Assembly (NCBI GenBank): GCA_963691655.1
Contig: OY829328.1
Coordinates: 16,942,704-17,006,703, forward strand
DNA length: 64,000 nt
Direction: 5' to 3'
Origin: Toxonevra muliebris
Taxonomy: Eukaryota > Arthropoda > Insecta > Diptera > Pallopteridae
The notes below the pieces were generated by a model. The model did no database searches and was not told the DNA's origin. It was given only the letters and a program-made list of their open reading frames with translations. The position numbers were made by a program, and so were the translations under genes. This document shows positions 38,101 to 53,100 of the stretch, in pieces. How positions within the stretch are numbered: the stretch's first letter is position 1; the number at the start of each line of letters is the position of its first letter.

Positions 38101-41100
38101 CTACTACTTCCAACTTAGCCGTCTTCGCTGAAGATTGTATCTCTGTATTTCAAAATGGATATCAAATTGATACAATTTACACTGATTTCTCAAAAGCCTT
38201 TGATAAGATGTCTCATAATATTATGATCTTTAAATTAGCTATTTTGGGTATACACTCGGTTTTTTTTGGAGTGGATAAGGTCCTATTTAATCAATAGACA
38301 ATCCGTTGTGGTTATTGATAATGTTGAATCAGCTCCTTTTATTGCTACCTCGGGTGTTCCGCAAGGTAGCATTCTAGGTCCTTTACTTTTTCTCTTATTT
38401 ATTAACGATATTTCATGCTGCTTTCCAACTGCTAGATACCTATTATATGCCGACGACTTAAAAATATATTCTGTAATTAAAAATATCTCGGATTCTCAAA
38501 TTCTACAGTCTGATTTAGATTTGTTTCTTATTTGGTGCTGCAAATTTCGGTTATCGCTAAATATCAACAAATGTTCCCATATGACTTTTGCCAAAGTTCA
38601 TAATACTATCCCTACATCTTATCACATTGCCAATTCTACCTTAAAAACAGTGAGTGAAATAAAAGATCTTGGGGTTGTTTTCGATGTGAAGTTTTCTTTG
38701 GTTCCGCATTTAAATTGTATCATTCCTAAAGCGTATTCTATGTTAGCTTTTATCCGTCGCAATAGTTCAGAGTTTTCTGATCCTTTTACGCTCAAAATAC
38801 TGTTTACTTCCTTAGTAAGATCTCGGTTAGAATATGCAGCATTTATATGGAGGCCTCATTATCTCTGTCATATTAATAGACTTGAGCGGATTCAAAAAGT
38901 CTTTATTCGATTTGCATTGCGTTGTCTTCATTTTGCCGAGCCCATTCCCGCTTACAATGCTCGTTGCATGCTCATCGATCTAAAGTCCTTGAACAACAGA
39001 AGAACTATCTTGTCTCTCATGTTTGTTTACGACATCATTGTTGGTTTTGTTGATTGTCCTGCTCTTCTAGAACTAATCAATTTTAATATTCCAACTAGAG
39101 ATTTGCGTCATTCAGCTTTATTTTATGTTGGGTTGCAACGATCAAATTATGCCTCTTTTGCTCCTATTTCTAGAGCCTTAACTGAGTTTAATTCTATTTC
39201 TAATTCCTTGGTTTTAGATTTCTCGGTTACTAAAGTTTCATTTAAAAGCCTACTCAATGAATTCTATCCTTAAGCTTGTCTTAAATCTATTTTAATTTTT
39301 AATTAATTTTAAGTTACTATTGTTTTAGTCTGTAAGGAATTTTTTATAATTTCCATTGACTCAATGAAATAAATAAATAAATTTAATTTATTTGGAGTGA
39401 AATTTAGCCACCATCCCGTGAAAATTCCAGATGTAAGTTTTCTATTTATGGTTCAAGTTTTCTCATCTTAAAAACATTGTCGCACTGTGTTATCGTTTTA
39501 ATATTTATTACAACAATTATTCACTGCTTGGGAATCCAACCTGAGGCAGCTGGGTCTCCTGATGGGTCTAGCAGCCTATCATCAGGTTACCAATGTGGCT
39601 TAGAATGATGCACTCACACTTATATTTACGCCCACAGCACACCATTCTGTGCTTCCTTTTGTTATTCTATAAATCTTGCAGATTTAATAAGAACTCTGAT
39701 TAGATCCAGAACTGTCAAAAAGCACAATGGTTGGTGTTTCAACATTACAATTTTATATTTAACTTAGCAGTAAATGGGCCAGAAAACTGGCACATCTCTT
39801 CAGTTTTCTCCCGGACCGCAGACCACTGTGGCTCAGAACATTTATATTTCAATGTTTATTCCAAAGAAAATTGCCTGTATATAATGCCGGCAATCCTTTC
39901 TATTGAGTGATAACAGAAAGTTCAATGTATAAATTTTTTAGCTATGCTTTTAAATTTTTTAGCTATGAATTAAATTTCAAATTTACTCACTTTTCAATTA
40001 TCTCAAATTAGATTAAAAAAAAGTTATTACTTTGAGTGATTAAGTTCCACAATTATATGTATGTATGTATATATAACTATATATATATGCATAAATATAT
40101 GTATGTATGTATGTATAATTAGACTGAAATTTGAGGAATAAATATTTACTTGTAATTAAATAATTGCCCATTACGCATCCAACTATAAACTCAACGGAGT
40201 ACATAAGTACAACCCAAAATAAAAAAGAAATAAGTTAAATAAAAAATTTCCAATCAAATTACTACCACCATTACACACCCTTTTCCCCTTCATCTTTTCA
40301 CATTTTCTCTTATCGTATATTACTTACCTCTGGTGAAACAAAATAGCTGGGACTCTTTTCGATGGTAATTTGCCCACGAAATGAATGTGGCATCTTCTTG
40401 CGATACCATTCCAGGCCCTTCATGTAATTCTCATCGCGATCAAAGAAATGTACTTCTCCGCCAGCTTTTTGTATGCGCGGATGCAGATACAACATTTCCA
40501 GCAATGCACGTGTTCCACATTTGCGAATGCCAATTATAAGTGCCTATTTCGTGTTGGGCAAGGTTGGACGGTTGAACGGGTGGGCGGCGTTGATTAACAC
40601 ATTTCAAATGGTAAAACGTAGAGAAAGAAAGAGAAAGCAAAAAGTACAAATTATTGCAATTACTTGTATGGGAGTTGCGAAAAAAAAAAAACGAAATGGA
40701 ATACATAAAATCAGCAATTAAATTCATTAATTAAATCTTTTCAATGTAAAACGGAAAGGGAAATTACTATTGAGCACGTGAGTGAAAAACTTATTTAATT
40801 TGTAATAAAAATTTTATATTATTTTTGCACTTTTTGAAAGCAATTATGAGTTTTGAATCGATAGCACGATGTGATCACAAAAATTATAACAAGAAATCTG
40901 TCGCCGTGGTTTGGTAGAGGCATTGGCTCTGTTAGCAAAATGGTAGGAATCACAAATTGTGAGATTCGTGGGTAGTGAAATTTTTAAATTCCTGATGTAT
41001 ACCATTCAAAAGGTCAATATTACAAGTGTATAGTAAAATTTTACTTTTTCTTTTTTACTTCTTGGTTAGGTTTACCCAATAAGAAAAAATAATTCGAGTT

Positions 41101-44100
41101 CAACATCATAAGCTACAGTAGAAAATGACTTCTGCGGTTCTTGAGTAGGACTAAAAAAACAAAAATCTAAAATCGATTTCTCCATGTTCTAACGACATCC
41201 AGTAGCTGAACTGTTTGTGCTATAACCGGAACAAAGGCAATAGATTCTTTGTAACATTAAAATCTCTTACACCGTGTTAATCGATTCTAATATAAAGGTT
41301 AGGTTAAGTGGCTGCCCAGGGGCACACTTAGGCCAGAATGGCACTTTGTGATACCACATAGTTGGACCTACAGTTTAACGCCGGTTCCGAACGGCGGTGT
41401 GGTAATTTGTTATCAGCGAGAGGTTTTGCCATTGCCTACCAGGAGCTGTACTTGTACACTTTCTTATAATTCTCATTCACTTTATATCGATAGTGAATAT
41501 AAGAAGGTTCTCAGATTTAACCACCAGACCAAGACAGGAATCAAACCTGGAACCTCTCAGGTGAAAGTCTAGTGCAGTACCCACTACATAGATATATACT
41601 ATACAAGTTGGAACCCTAATTGAATTTGTATAAATAATCGTAATGAAAACGATTTAAAATTAACAAAAAACTTTAAATTAATTTGTTTGACTTCAATTTG
41701 TGAATTTATTGATTGAAATGTAAACTCAGGGTAAGATGATTTAACCCACTTTCAGACATAGTTTTGAAATAAAAAAATGGAATATTTGTTATTGGTTGTT
41801 AACAGTGAAAAGTGTTGGACTCTAAATTAAATAAATTGCTGGTCAAGTATTGTTCTATATTTCCAGTTTCATTTCGGAGCTGAATTTTAGGAATTTAAAG
41901 TTTGAACCGCAAAGAGACTTGTCTCTGCTGTTTGACAAATATTGTATTAAGAAATATATTAGGCATATATTGGGTTAATTTAAATTGCTCTTTCTTTTAA
42001 ATTTTTAATAAGCAAAACTGCTCAAATGCCAACTTGAATAATATATAATTTTTTTAATTTAAAATCATTGAAATTATAGTTTTCTATTTCAAATTAATGT
42101 CAACCCAATTAATCCGACATATTTACTGGTATTTATAACACTTCAGAGGGTTATTCATGCATATATATATTTACAAAAAAAAAATGATAAAAAAAGAATA
42201 TATTGTATGCAAAAATGTGTTAAATGGCATGGCATACAGTAACCCCCGCTTTATTGTGTCAATGAAAATATACAATTTCGTGTTCAATTTAATAGGAAAT
42301 GTAATAAACCAAGCAATTTGAGTACATTTTAAAAGAAAAAACTAAAATTTCTACCGCATTTAAACGGGAAACGCGGCAAGCGTTGTTCAATTAACCGGGG
42401 ATTACTGTATTCGTATATATACAATGTGTGTATGCACTAGCGTGTCCCGAAACCCCGCTCTTGAGTCCGCTAATGTGTGTATGTTGAAATAAATAATTAA
42501 TAAAACAAAAAATGTCCCTCTTTAATAAAATCGTCCCTAATTCAATTACACTGAATGTTTATATTTAACATACCTACAAATATACGGACATACTTATGTA
42601 TATATGTAGTATGTTTATGCACTCACCTGTGGTAATCGGCGACTTGTTTTAGGAAAATGCACCCTATTCGATGGAAATACCATTGGGTGACTTATCTGAT
42701 TTGACGACGACGAAGCTGCCGCCGATGATGACGATGACAGTGACAATACACCGACAGCTGCTTTACTATTAGTAAATGTTGCTTCTGGCACACGATTATT
42801 GCTTAACATGGTCAAGCGATGATGTTCCGACACGGCCTGGGCGGCTTGTATATTATAGACGGCACTGTCGTAGAGCACATGAAATGTCAGGAATAATGAT
42901 ATTAGCATAACGGTTAAGAACACTACTGCTAATTTCGGACGGGAAACACCGACAACCAAAATGCAGTCGGTGTGTGAAGTTTCGGGCCCAACTGGCCGCA
43001 TTGCCGATTTTGGTAACCATCTATGTATTGCAAAAAAAAAAAAAAAAAACACACAAAAAGAAGAGAAAAAGAAGAAAAGAGAAGAGGAAAAACAAAACAA
43101 ATTATAAATGTCAATGTGAATAAAGGTGAACAAGGAGGAATGAGAAAAGTAAGAGAGAAATTAATGGAGTTTTCGTTTGCGTTGGATTTAAATAAATGAT
43201 TTTTCGATTTCGAACGTTGTATTTCGAAGTGTATAAAAGTATCTCCCCTACTGCATAAATATGTATGGGTTGATGTTATTGTTGTGGCAGAAGAATTGGG
43301 TGGGAACGTTGACGGCGGCAATGTAGATATAATCTTCAACGTGTGTGTATAAGTATGTATGTGTTTTTTTTTTGTGTACATGTGTTTGTATATGGATATG
43401 TATGTGTAGGTATGTGCATGTGTTTACTAATTATTTTAATGGATTGTTTCGTTGATATTTCAGACATTTTATATTTACTTTTTCGCTAAGCCAATTAGAA
43501 ATGAAACCAAAGTCAATGCAAAGTTAAGCAAATCCATTTTGGTAATTAATTTTTTAATTTCGATGGGGATTTAATTTACAGAATCAAATTACAATTAAAG
43601 TTTGATTGAAGTTCCCATATATATATGTATGTGTGCACACTCAGCATAATAACTAAAATATGTTCTGATTCCAATAGTTTTTAAAAGAGTACGAGACCGC
43701 AAGTTTTGTGTGTGGATTAGCATTTTTTTAACTTACTTAGTAGTTAATTTGTACAGCAAAGCTTCAGGATTAACAGCGCAGATATTTATGGCGCAGTCAA
43801 CACTTATCTCAACGATATTGCACACTTTTTTACATGGCGTAACCTTCAACTGTCCGCAGAGAAATCCACCGTCACTCTCTTTACCTATTAAACTAAAGAA
43901 GAAGGCAGACCGATACCAACGGTTAGACACCCTGAAATTCTCGGAGCTACAATCGACAGACTGCACACTTTCTCCGCACATGCAGCCAATTTTTACCACC
44001 GAATGAGATCACGCCAAGGCCGTATTTAGGGGGAGGTTTTGGGGGTTCTGACCCCCCTCAAAATGTGGAAACTTTATTCTAATTTTTGAGATTAATTGCC

Positions 44101-47100
44101 AATGGATGGAAAAAAAGTCAAAATAAAATCTATTTAACGATATTTTTTACTTCCATCGGTTTTTTATCTAAAAAGTCGAATATAAAAAATAAATTTGAAA
44201 TCTTAGTTACACTATGCGATCAAATCCGCTTTGTTTTCTTCGACATGAGGTTTGACTACGGATTCAAAAAGAGAAGGTGATACTGAGCACTCCTGCATTC
44301 ATAGTTTTTCTAGGTCAGTAACTGTTTTTAATTTAAGGTTTCGTCCTGAATCAGTTTGAAAAGTTTAAAAATTAATAAAAATAGAAAAAATTATCGTATC
44401 CTTGTAAAATAAGACTTGCTTGAACCCCATTTTTTTCCTAAAACGTTACGTGATTCGAAGTTTTTGACCTCAGATTCGTGTTCAACGTGAAAAATTCTTT
44501 TGCAAAAAATCCATATTATTAGCAAAACCCATCTTAAAATTAATTTTATAACGCATCATTGCTCAGAGCACCACGTCTAGAAATATCTCTTTCAATGCTG
44601 TGACTTCACGAATTTAGGGAATATAAGCCAACCTCATCCGGGTTCCTTATCATTGATAATGGCTCAAATTCCCAATGAAACCCATTTGAAAAAAATGAGC
44701 CTCTACTATTTTTGATAATTTTTTTGAGGTTGGGTACATCATCAGAAGTGGGAAGTCAATGAGTTAATGAAATTATGTCCCTCACGATAAAAAATGCAAT
44801 AGAATGCACATTGAATAATATTTATTTGAAAAAATTTAATTTTATTATTCTGTGAATTTTTTTTCACTTTTGACCATTTTTTTGAGGTTAAGATTAAAAA
44901 AATTGGAAAATTGTTCCTAAAATTTTAATTTTGTAGGGTCCATCAAATGTATGTATCATCGATTTAATTTATTATATTTAAAAATCAGTTTGATAAAAAT
45001 TATTTATGAATATTTTCTTCGAATGAAAACCCCCACCCCCCCGAAAAAAATTTCTGGCTACGGCCCTGGATCACGCAACAACTTCCTCAAATCGCTGACG
45101 GCAATCGCATCATGTAGCATGATTAAAGAGACACTACTCACAAAAAAACAGGGCTAGAAACAATACAGAAGTTGCAAAACAACATAGTAGTTAAATGCCG
45201 TCCGCCAGCTTTACCAGACATACATACCTTGATCAAAAAGTTCCTGAAATTTATTCAGAAAATTAAAAATACAAGTTTATTCATCTAAATCTATATTGTC
45301 CCCTTCAAAGAAATCCTCATCGACTGCAACACACTTATGCCAGCGCTTGATCCAATCCTCGAAACATTTTTTTATATACGTTTTTCGGTACGTCCATCAG
45401 TGCTTCCTGCGATTTTCCATTACTTCTTCTCGGCTGCTGAAACGCGTTCCTCGTAATGGTTTTTTAACTCGATTGAACAGAAAGAAGTCACAGGGAGCCA
45501 AATCAGGTGAACTCGGTGGCTGTTGGATGGTATTTGTTGCATTTTTCGTCAAAAAATTACGAATAATGATGGCACTGTGCGACGGTGCATTATCATAGTG
45601 CAAAATCCACGAGTTTTCTGTTCACAATTCTGGTCTTCTCTTTCGGCGAATTGCTTCACGCAAACGCCTCATAACGTTCAAATAATACTCTCTGATGGTA
45701 AATTTGCGGTTGTTGACCAAAATTTCTTTTACTTTATCAACGTTTTCGTCGGTTTTCGATGTCGATGGTCTGCCACTACGTTCATCATCTTCGATTGACT
45801 AACGGCTCAGCCGCTCGTGCCACTGGTAAACGACCGCTTTCTTTAGAGAATCGTTGCCGAAACACTTTTTCAACATTCGCGCACCATTAAATTCGTTTTT
45901 TACGCAAAATTAAATACAATACAATTTAATAAAATTGTAAAAAATCGCCAACACACACAGAGATAGATGTACTCTTGGCTACGTAACTTTTGCAAATGTC
46001 AAGCTATGACGCTAAGATTAAGGAATATCAACAACAGATGTACCAACTTAACAAAAAAAAAACAGAACTCAAATCGGAACGATGGCAGCGCCACACGGCG
46101 GTTTTTCCGGGAACTTTTTGATCAAGATGGAGGTATGTACCTTCTATATAATTGTAATCTTCAAAAAATAATATCGAAAGATAAATCAAATTGAATCACA
46201 TTTGTTGCACATCATTTTAATAGCAACGATGCAAAAACATTTGCATCAAATCGTGAATAGGGCTATTATGTTTACGGTGCATTACATTTGTTTATTGAAA
46301 TGTCTCCGCGCAACCCTGTCTATCCCCCTACCCCAAAGGGTGGCATGCCCTCCACTTGAGAACCACTGAACTACAATAACTATTATAAAATTTTTCAGTC
46401 CAGAATAAAAACTCCGCCCATTTCCCATACATGTAAAATCTTCGAAATATAGATAAGAATTCAATACATTTTTTTTGGGATGTAGGGAGTTAGAAATTTT
46501 GTATAAAGAAGAAAGGACTTAGCTTTCCATCTTGTAGAAATTAAGTTCAAACCTAAATTAACAAAGATTCAAGAAACCGCATTATCGCCAGTGGAACTTG
46601 CTTAATTTCCATTTCCAGGTTTGAAATCAACAATTCGTCAGTGAAATTCTAAACCTCAGGATGCCAAATTAAAAAACCCAAATGCAAAGTAACATCATTA
46701 CCTCAAATTATGCTTTTCACACACATTACATACATACATGCATTTTAACTTTAATTACTGCAATAGAATTTGTGTTATTATGTCACAGTAGCGCATATGG
46801 TAGCAATAGCAATCCAAAGCAACGTCTGCATCAGTTTTGCTTCCAGTTCATTCTCTCGCTTTGTACACATATAATTAATGCTGTAATAAATGCTCCATCC
46901 TTACCCTCAATCATCGTATATGTACCTACATACATACATAAATATATAGATGCATATATGCATAAAGACGACGAAAATGAGGACTAAAACGAAAGCGAAT
47001 AGAACAAAAAGCGTATACCTACGACAAGTATGTGTGTTAAATGCTTTTAGCGACACATTTTTTAACTCAACCCTAATGGATGACTTCATCATTGCACTTT

Positions 47101-50100
47101 GCTTTAAGCTGTACTATACTGCACTGCACGGCACTGCACTGCAATACTTCTACTACCTACCGTAATAAGATATCTAACAGGTATCCATATATATATACTT
47201 ACATATATTGTATATAAGTATGTTTGTATGTAAATATGTATGACATACATCGGTATATGTGCCTAGTTACATACATGCCATGAATTACTTAAGCAGTGAG
47301 TGCTCTAAATTCTTTTGCTACCACTCTTTAAAGCAAACGAAGCAAACACGAGCCAGCTCACAAGGAGCTGGAGTAAAAAAAGAAGTAGGTAGAAGAAGAA
47401 ATTATCCCAGAACCACCACCGTCATTCACTTTCACGCTACTCTACTCCACTTCACTTTAGTCATTGTATTGTATGTGTCCTCTTTGTATGCGAATGTAAG
47501 CAAATGAAGTATATGCATTTTACCATACCTTCCATTACGTATATGTATATGTATGTATTTGTGTGTATATATAATTGTCATTCGGCGGGTATTAAACAAA
47601 AGGGGTGCACGCAAGAAAGAACTGAAGAAAGAATCCAGTAGGCAGCACTTGACTTATTTGTGTTTTAAATGAACCGCCATTGTTGTCGTTAGTGTTGTTT
47701 GCTTTCATGGTTGCCAACTCACCACTACACTATTGTTCTTTCTTGTTCATCCACCTGTCGGCATCCATCACACACAAACACACACACACACATTTTATTT
47801 GTCGCCTGCTTAAAACAGTTTGACGCGCTAAACAAAAGTGCCAGAAATGTTTTACGCGATAAGAACATGTTATTTGAAATAATCATGCTTTTAAAAAATA
47901 TCACTCACTAACCAAAAAGCAAACAAACAAGAAAAAAGACTTAAATAAATATGCATATCAAAATATATATACAGGTGTATTTGTGGCATGCAACACTTTG
48001 TAAATTGATTTAAATTGTGGTAACTTTTCCGCAGTAAAAATAAGCAAAAAGAAATGTATGTATGTGTTAGCATGGCGTCTTTAATACATAACGTTAACGC
48101 ATTCTTTTTTGTCATTGTGTACAGGAAATTGACTTAAGCTCTTAATAGGTTTAACAGGTTTAAGTCTTTATATTTTCAAAAGTTTTCAATCTTGTTTAAA
48201 CAATGTTTGAATGCGGAGAATGGATTCGAATATTGAATGAATTTGTGTATTGAAAAAGATCTTCCTCTCAATGAGAATTGCATCAATTGAATCGAATAGA
48301 GCCGTTTGGAATACACCTCTTAGTTTCAAAAGGTTGGCAATTTATGAGAAGCAGAACCATTCTTCACTTTCACTGTTCCATCTGAAATTATTACATCAAA
48401 TCTAAGTAGACTTCTGCTCTGACATTAAGCAACTTTCATGTATATTACTTAAAAATTTCACAAAAATTCAATTTAACTTAACAGTAATAATAATAAAAAA
48501 ATCAAGAAAATGGAGAACAACAATGTGGAACCATCTCACATGGATAAGAGAAACAGAGTCAGCTCTCGTTGTTTTGGTAATGGAATAAAAGTTTTTTCTC
48601 ATTAAAACGAAACAACAACGAAATTGCATGTCACTAACAAACAGGATACATAAACTGACCTTTTTCTTCATGCTGAAAGCAATACACACTCACACACACA
48701 GACACATACACATGCAAAAGTTTAAGAACATTTTAGACTCATCTAATGATGGCAAACATTTTACAACTATTTGTATGGAGTATAAATTTTAAGCATGCAG
48801 CTGTGATATGAAATACATACATACAAACATCAGTTATTCAATGGCTGATCCACCGAGGCGGAGGGGGAGGGGTAAAGGGGGTTGCTTGAATATAAATACA
48901 TACAGTTATATGACGTGGAATAGAGAAAGAAGGAAGAAGGTTAACGACCAGGCATTCCCAGGTTCTGGGAATTGTACCACTAAAAAGAGGATGAAATGTT
49001 CCATAAGATTCCCTCGAAACCTGAAAACCAGTTTTGTATTTGTGAAATTGAAATCAAAATAGTCCGATTCAAGTTTCCCCAAATTTCAATTTCACGATTT
49101 AAAATTTTATTCCATTTCCATACTTATCTCTTTTATTCTTTTTTTCACTAGAAATAATTCGAATTTCAGAGGTCAGCTTTATAAAATTTCGAATTATGGA
49201 GATAAAAACAATATAAAATAGTTCGAATTGAAGAATATTTTAATTCGAAATATGAAGGATTTCGAGCTCAAACGCCAGGAAATGAAAAAAATCCTCCGAG
49301 TTATAGAATTTTAGAATTATAATACGGAATGAAAATGTGTTGCATGGGTTTGATGTGAATTTTATGCTTCTGCATTTTTAAAGTTAAGATAACTTAGGCT
49401 CTTAAGAAGGTGCTTGATTGAGATTCTTTTGAAATCGTTTAAGCTTTCATCAGTATTTTTATGCGTAAAATATTTGAACTGAGATCTGCGGGACCAAAAA
49501 AGAGTTTAGGATTAAAGAGAGATAACTAAGCACGTTTGGCGTTTAAATTTCCTTCATACCCGGTATTTAATCTAGATGATATCTAATGAAGTATATTGAA
49601 TTGAAATCAAAAAATAGGAAGACCCGAAAATCGGCCCATGAGATCTCTTATTAAAGAAGAAGAAAAATAAGAAATACCTCAGAGATAAGAGTCTAGCACG
49701 CTAATGGCAGAAGTTTCAATGATTTCTGTAAATGATTCGAATAGACATGGATTGGAAATACAATCGCTTTCATTAATATATAAATCACATATCCATGCCA
49801 CACCTGTACTGAATGGTTATTGAAAATAGTGAATTTTAAAAATATTTTTTTAATTATTCATATAAAGCGTACAACAATCTTAAGATCATTGCAAAATCTT
49901 GTTAAGTCTTATTGCAGTATTTCGTGAATTAGAGGCTAACCGGAAAGTAAACTTCATTTGCAACTAATAAGGTCACCCCAGTAGTTCAGTTTCAATTTTT
50001 AGATAGGGATGAATTTCGTCACAAAAAAAAAAAAAAAACTACTATAGTTGACTAAAGTCGGTTTTTGGGATGCAAGTTATCCCTGTTTTCGTTCCTCTCT

Positions 50101-53100
50101 CATTACTGATAAATATTTTGATCGTTGTAACTACACTAAAAAAAAGTGCAATGTAAAATTGATATTTTTGTAATGTTATTTTCAATGTGAAAACAAAAAT
50201 GATAGTTCTACGGCAAAAAATATCAGATTGATCTCTTTTGTGTTGTATTAACATTAAAACTATCATATTGATAATAATTGGTCTAATTATAATATTAAAA
50301 TTACGTTAAAAATGTTCTCATTACTTAATACGTTTTTCATATAAAATTGATATTATTCTGTGTAAATTTAATATTCAAAATATAAACTAGATAGCATTGA
50401 AAATTAAGACTGGTAATACTTTTTTAATAAGTATAACATAAAAAATTAAAACTGACAACACTTTTTAATTGTGAAATAATTTTGCGTTTCGTCGTGTGAG
50501 AGTAATGGTATAAACACAACCAAGGCAGCTGGCCTCTAACCGCTTACTTCTTCTGAGAGAATAAACACAATAAAAGCGTCAACCTCTAGCGTCAAGAATA
50601 TGTAAAAGGAAAACAAAACAAAAGAAGTTGGATTTGATTATTGTTTCAACAACTAATTTTTTTTTATTTAAGTTATCAATTATCAAAAAATAAAAGGAAA
50701 ACTTCAAAATTCTGTAATTGTTTAAATAAAAACAGTGTGAAAAAAAAATTTGTGAAAAAGTGTTCAAATAATAATAAAAGAAAATAAAATAAACTAAAAC
50801 GTGTCTTAAAAATTTTACTTTTTCAGAATTATTTACGTTTATATATTATTATTATTAATTATTATTACAGAAATTAAATTATATAAAATGCAAAAAACTT
50901 CTTTATTGTGTTTTATTTTACATTTTGAGTTTTCAATTCTACGTTAAATTTATATCAAATTTACATTTTGCATCTACACGGACAGCCAAGCAGCCAATCA
51001 AGTCCCTTGCCGATGTTTTCACTACATCAAAGCTTGTTCTCGACTGCCGATCTTCACTCAACATTTTGTCGAGTCACTCGCAGGTCCACATATATTGGGT
51101 ACCTGGACGGACATATGAATATTTCAGGAAACTGCGGTGCCGACGAGTTATCAAAACAGGGCTCGCAGCTTATAGATATATCACCTTCCTGCACCATTGG
51201 TGTCCCTCTTACGTCTATTAAATTAGCCATTAAGTAAAACTACCTTAAGGAAGCAAAAAGATCCTGGGTAGCGGAGCATACTTGTGGTATTACCAGGCTA
51301 ACATGGACCACTATGGACAATAGACGAACTAGACAGCTACTCAACCTTAGCAGAAACTCCATCAGCATTACGACTTCGGTGCTCACGGGACACTGCATAA
51401 TGGGAAGACATGCTGCACGACTAGGACTACCATTCAATGACTTCTATCGGGGCTGCGGCTCTGAGGTGGAGGAAGAAACAGTCCTCAATTTCATGTGCGA
51501 ATGCCCATCTCTGGCCAGGAAGAGACTAAAACTCCTGGGCTCACCTTTCTTCACTAGTCTGTCCGAGCTATCATCCGTAAATATTAAGGACATAGCCAGA
51601 TTCATTATGGAATCCTCATGGTTCTCCAATCCGTAAATGGGGGAGTCGCGCCGTACTGTGGTATCACAATGAGCCTAAATGTGCTTAAGTGTGCTTTCAA
51701 GCAGAAGGCTGCCACTCTAACCTAACCTAACCTACAATTTGCAATATCAGTTATACATTGTTGTCATGCCAATTCAACATTATTGTCATATCAACATTAC
51801 ATTAAAATAATGTATTTCTTTTACATTTTTAATGTTAAAATTGCATTGTTTTCGCATCATTTATACATTTTTCAGTAATGTTGTAATTACATTTAGTAAT
51901 GTCAATTTTGATATTTTTTAATGTTGGCTGAATATTGTAAGCAAAAAATGTTATTTTTACAGCTGTTTCATGTACTTTTTATTTGAGTTTTTTGAGTGTA
52001 AGGAATGGACAAATTAAAAGCCCCCTTAAACAATTTTTGGATCCGCTTGTGCATGCATGTGTGTATGTATATATGAATTTTTATGTACATGTGCATGACT
52101 GAAAAACCAAATCTATGTATAGCAAAGGGAAAAGCAGCACCCATAAAAAGACCTATTTTTGCCGTCGACATTTGTGATATACACCGCAGGCTTATTTGAA
52201 AAACATTTTAGTACCAGTACTTTGTAACTAATAAAAAAAAGCGAAAAAAAAACTTTCCCTTCGTTTTTGCAATGCACATAAAAAAATGTTGCTTATACAC
52301 ATGAACACACACACATATATACAAAACGAATATTATGTTGCATTTGTCGCACTCAACTTCACATGAAAGACTTTCTAAGGAAGTTGCTGAAAAGTTATAA
52401 AAACGAGAAAAATCGAAATAAAAGAAATATTTATGCAAAATACAAGATGGGTACTTCAATGCATTCTGCAGATATAAGCATGTATGTATGAATGTGAGCG
52501 AATGTATTTGAATGTGTGCTGGAGCATTTTTCCCCTGCTATGAGCTGCCGCCATTTACCACTGTTAAGTACTGGTACTGGTGGATGGAATTGCGTGCTGC
52601 ACAAATGAATAATATTAGCAAAGAAAATAACAATATTTTAATGTGTGAAAAACTTGCTTAACAAAAAATCATTATTGTTGCTAGTTTGCTATATCGTATG
52701 CGAGTAAAAAACGATAAGCGTGCGAAACTCTAATTTTATACATTCACTGTAAACTCTGCACAGTATGGCAAAAAGTAATAAAACTCAGCTAAAGCATATA
52801 AACTGAATTTAAAAAAAAGTGAAAGAATTCATCTGCAAAACTTTTGCTAAAATTTGGGGTAACACTTTTGTTTGTCCTTTATACGTTTTCAGAATCTTAA
52901 CCAAATCACGTAAACCTAAACGCTGATCTTTGCATATAGCTCTAATACTTTTTAGAAACCAATTACAGTACTGAAATTTGATAAAAAAAAAGGCATTGGT
53001 AGGCAATACTGGAAATATTGATAAGATTGGAAAAGGGAGCTTGACACCTTCCATATAATGTGGATTTCCATTATGGGATATTACAAGGACGTTAGTTGAC

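Noticed and set aside
42615..43381. Extended minus-strand frames through the poly-A/T tract upstream of exon 2
   Set aside because: The frame crosses a strong splice acceptor at 43021; the Phe-rich upstream part is intron.
46250..46370. hAT terminus CAGTGGTTCTCAA
   Set aside because: No partner end or 8-bp duplication was found nearby, so no element is called.
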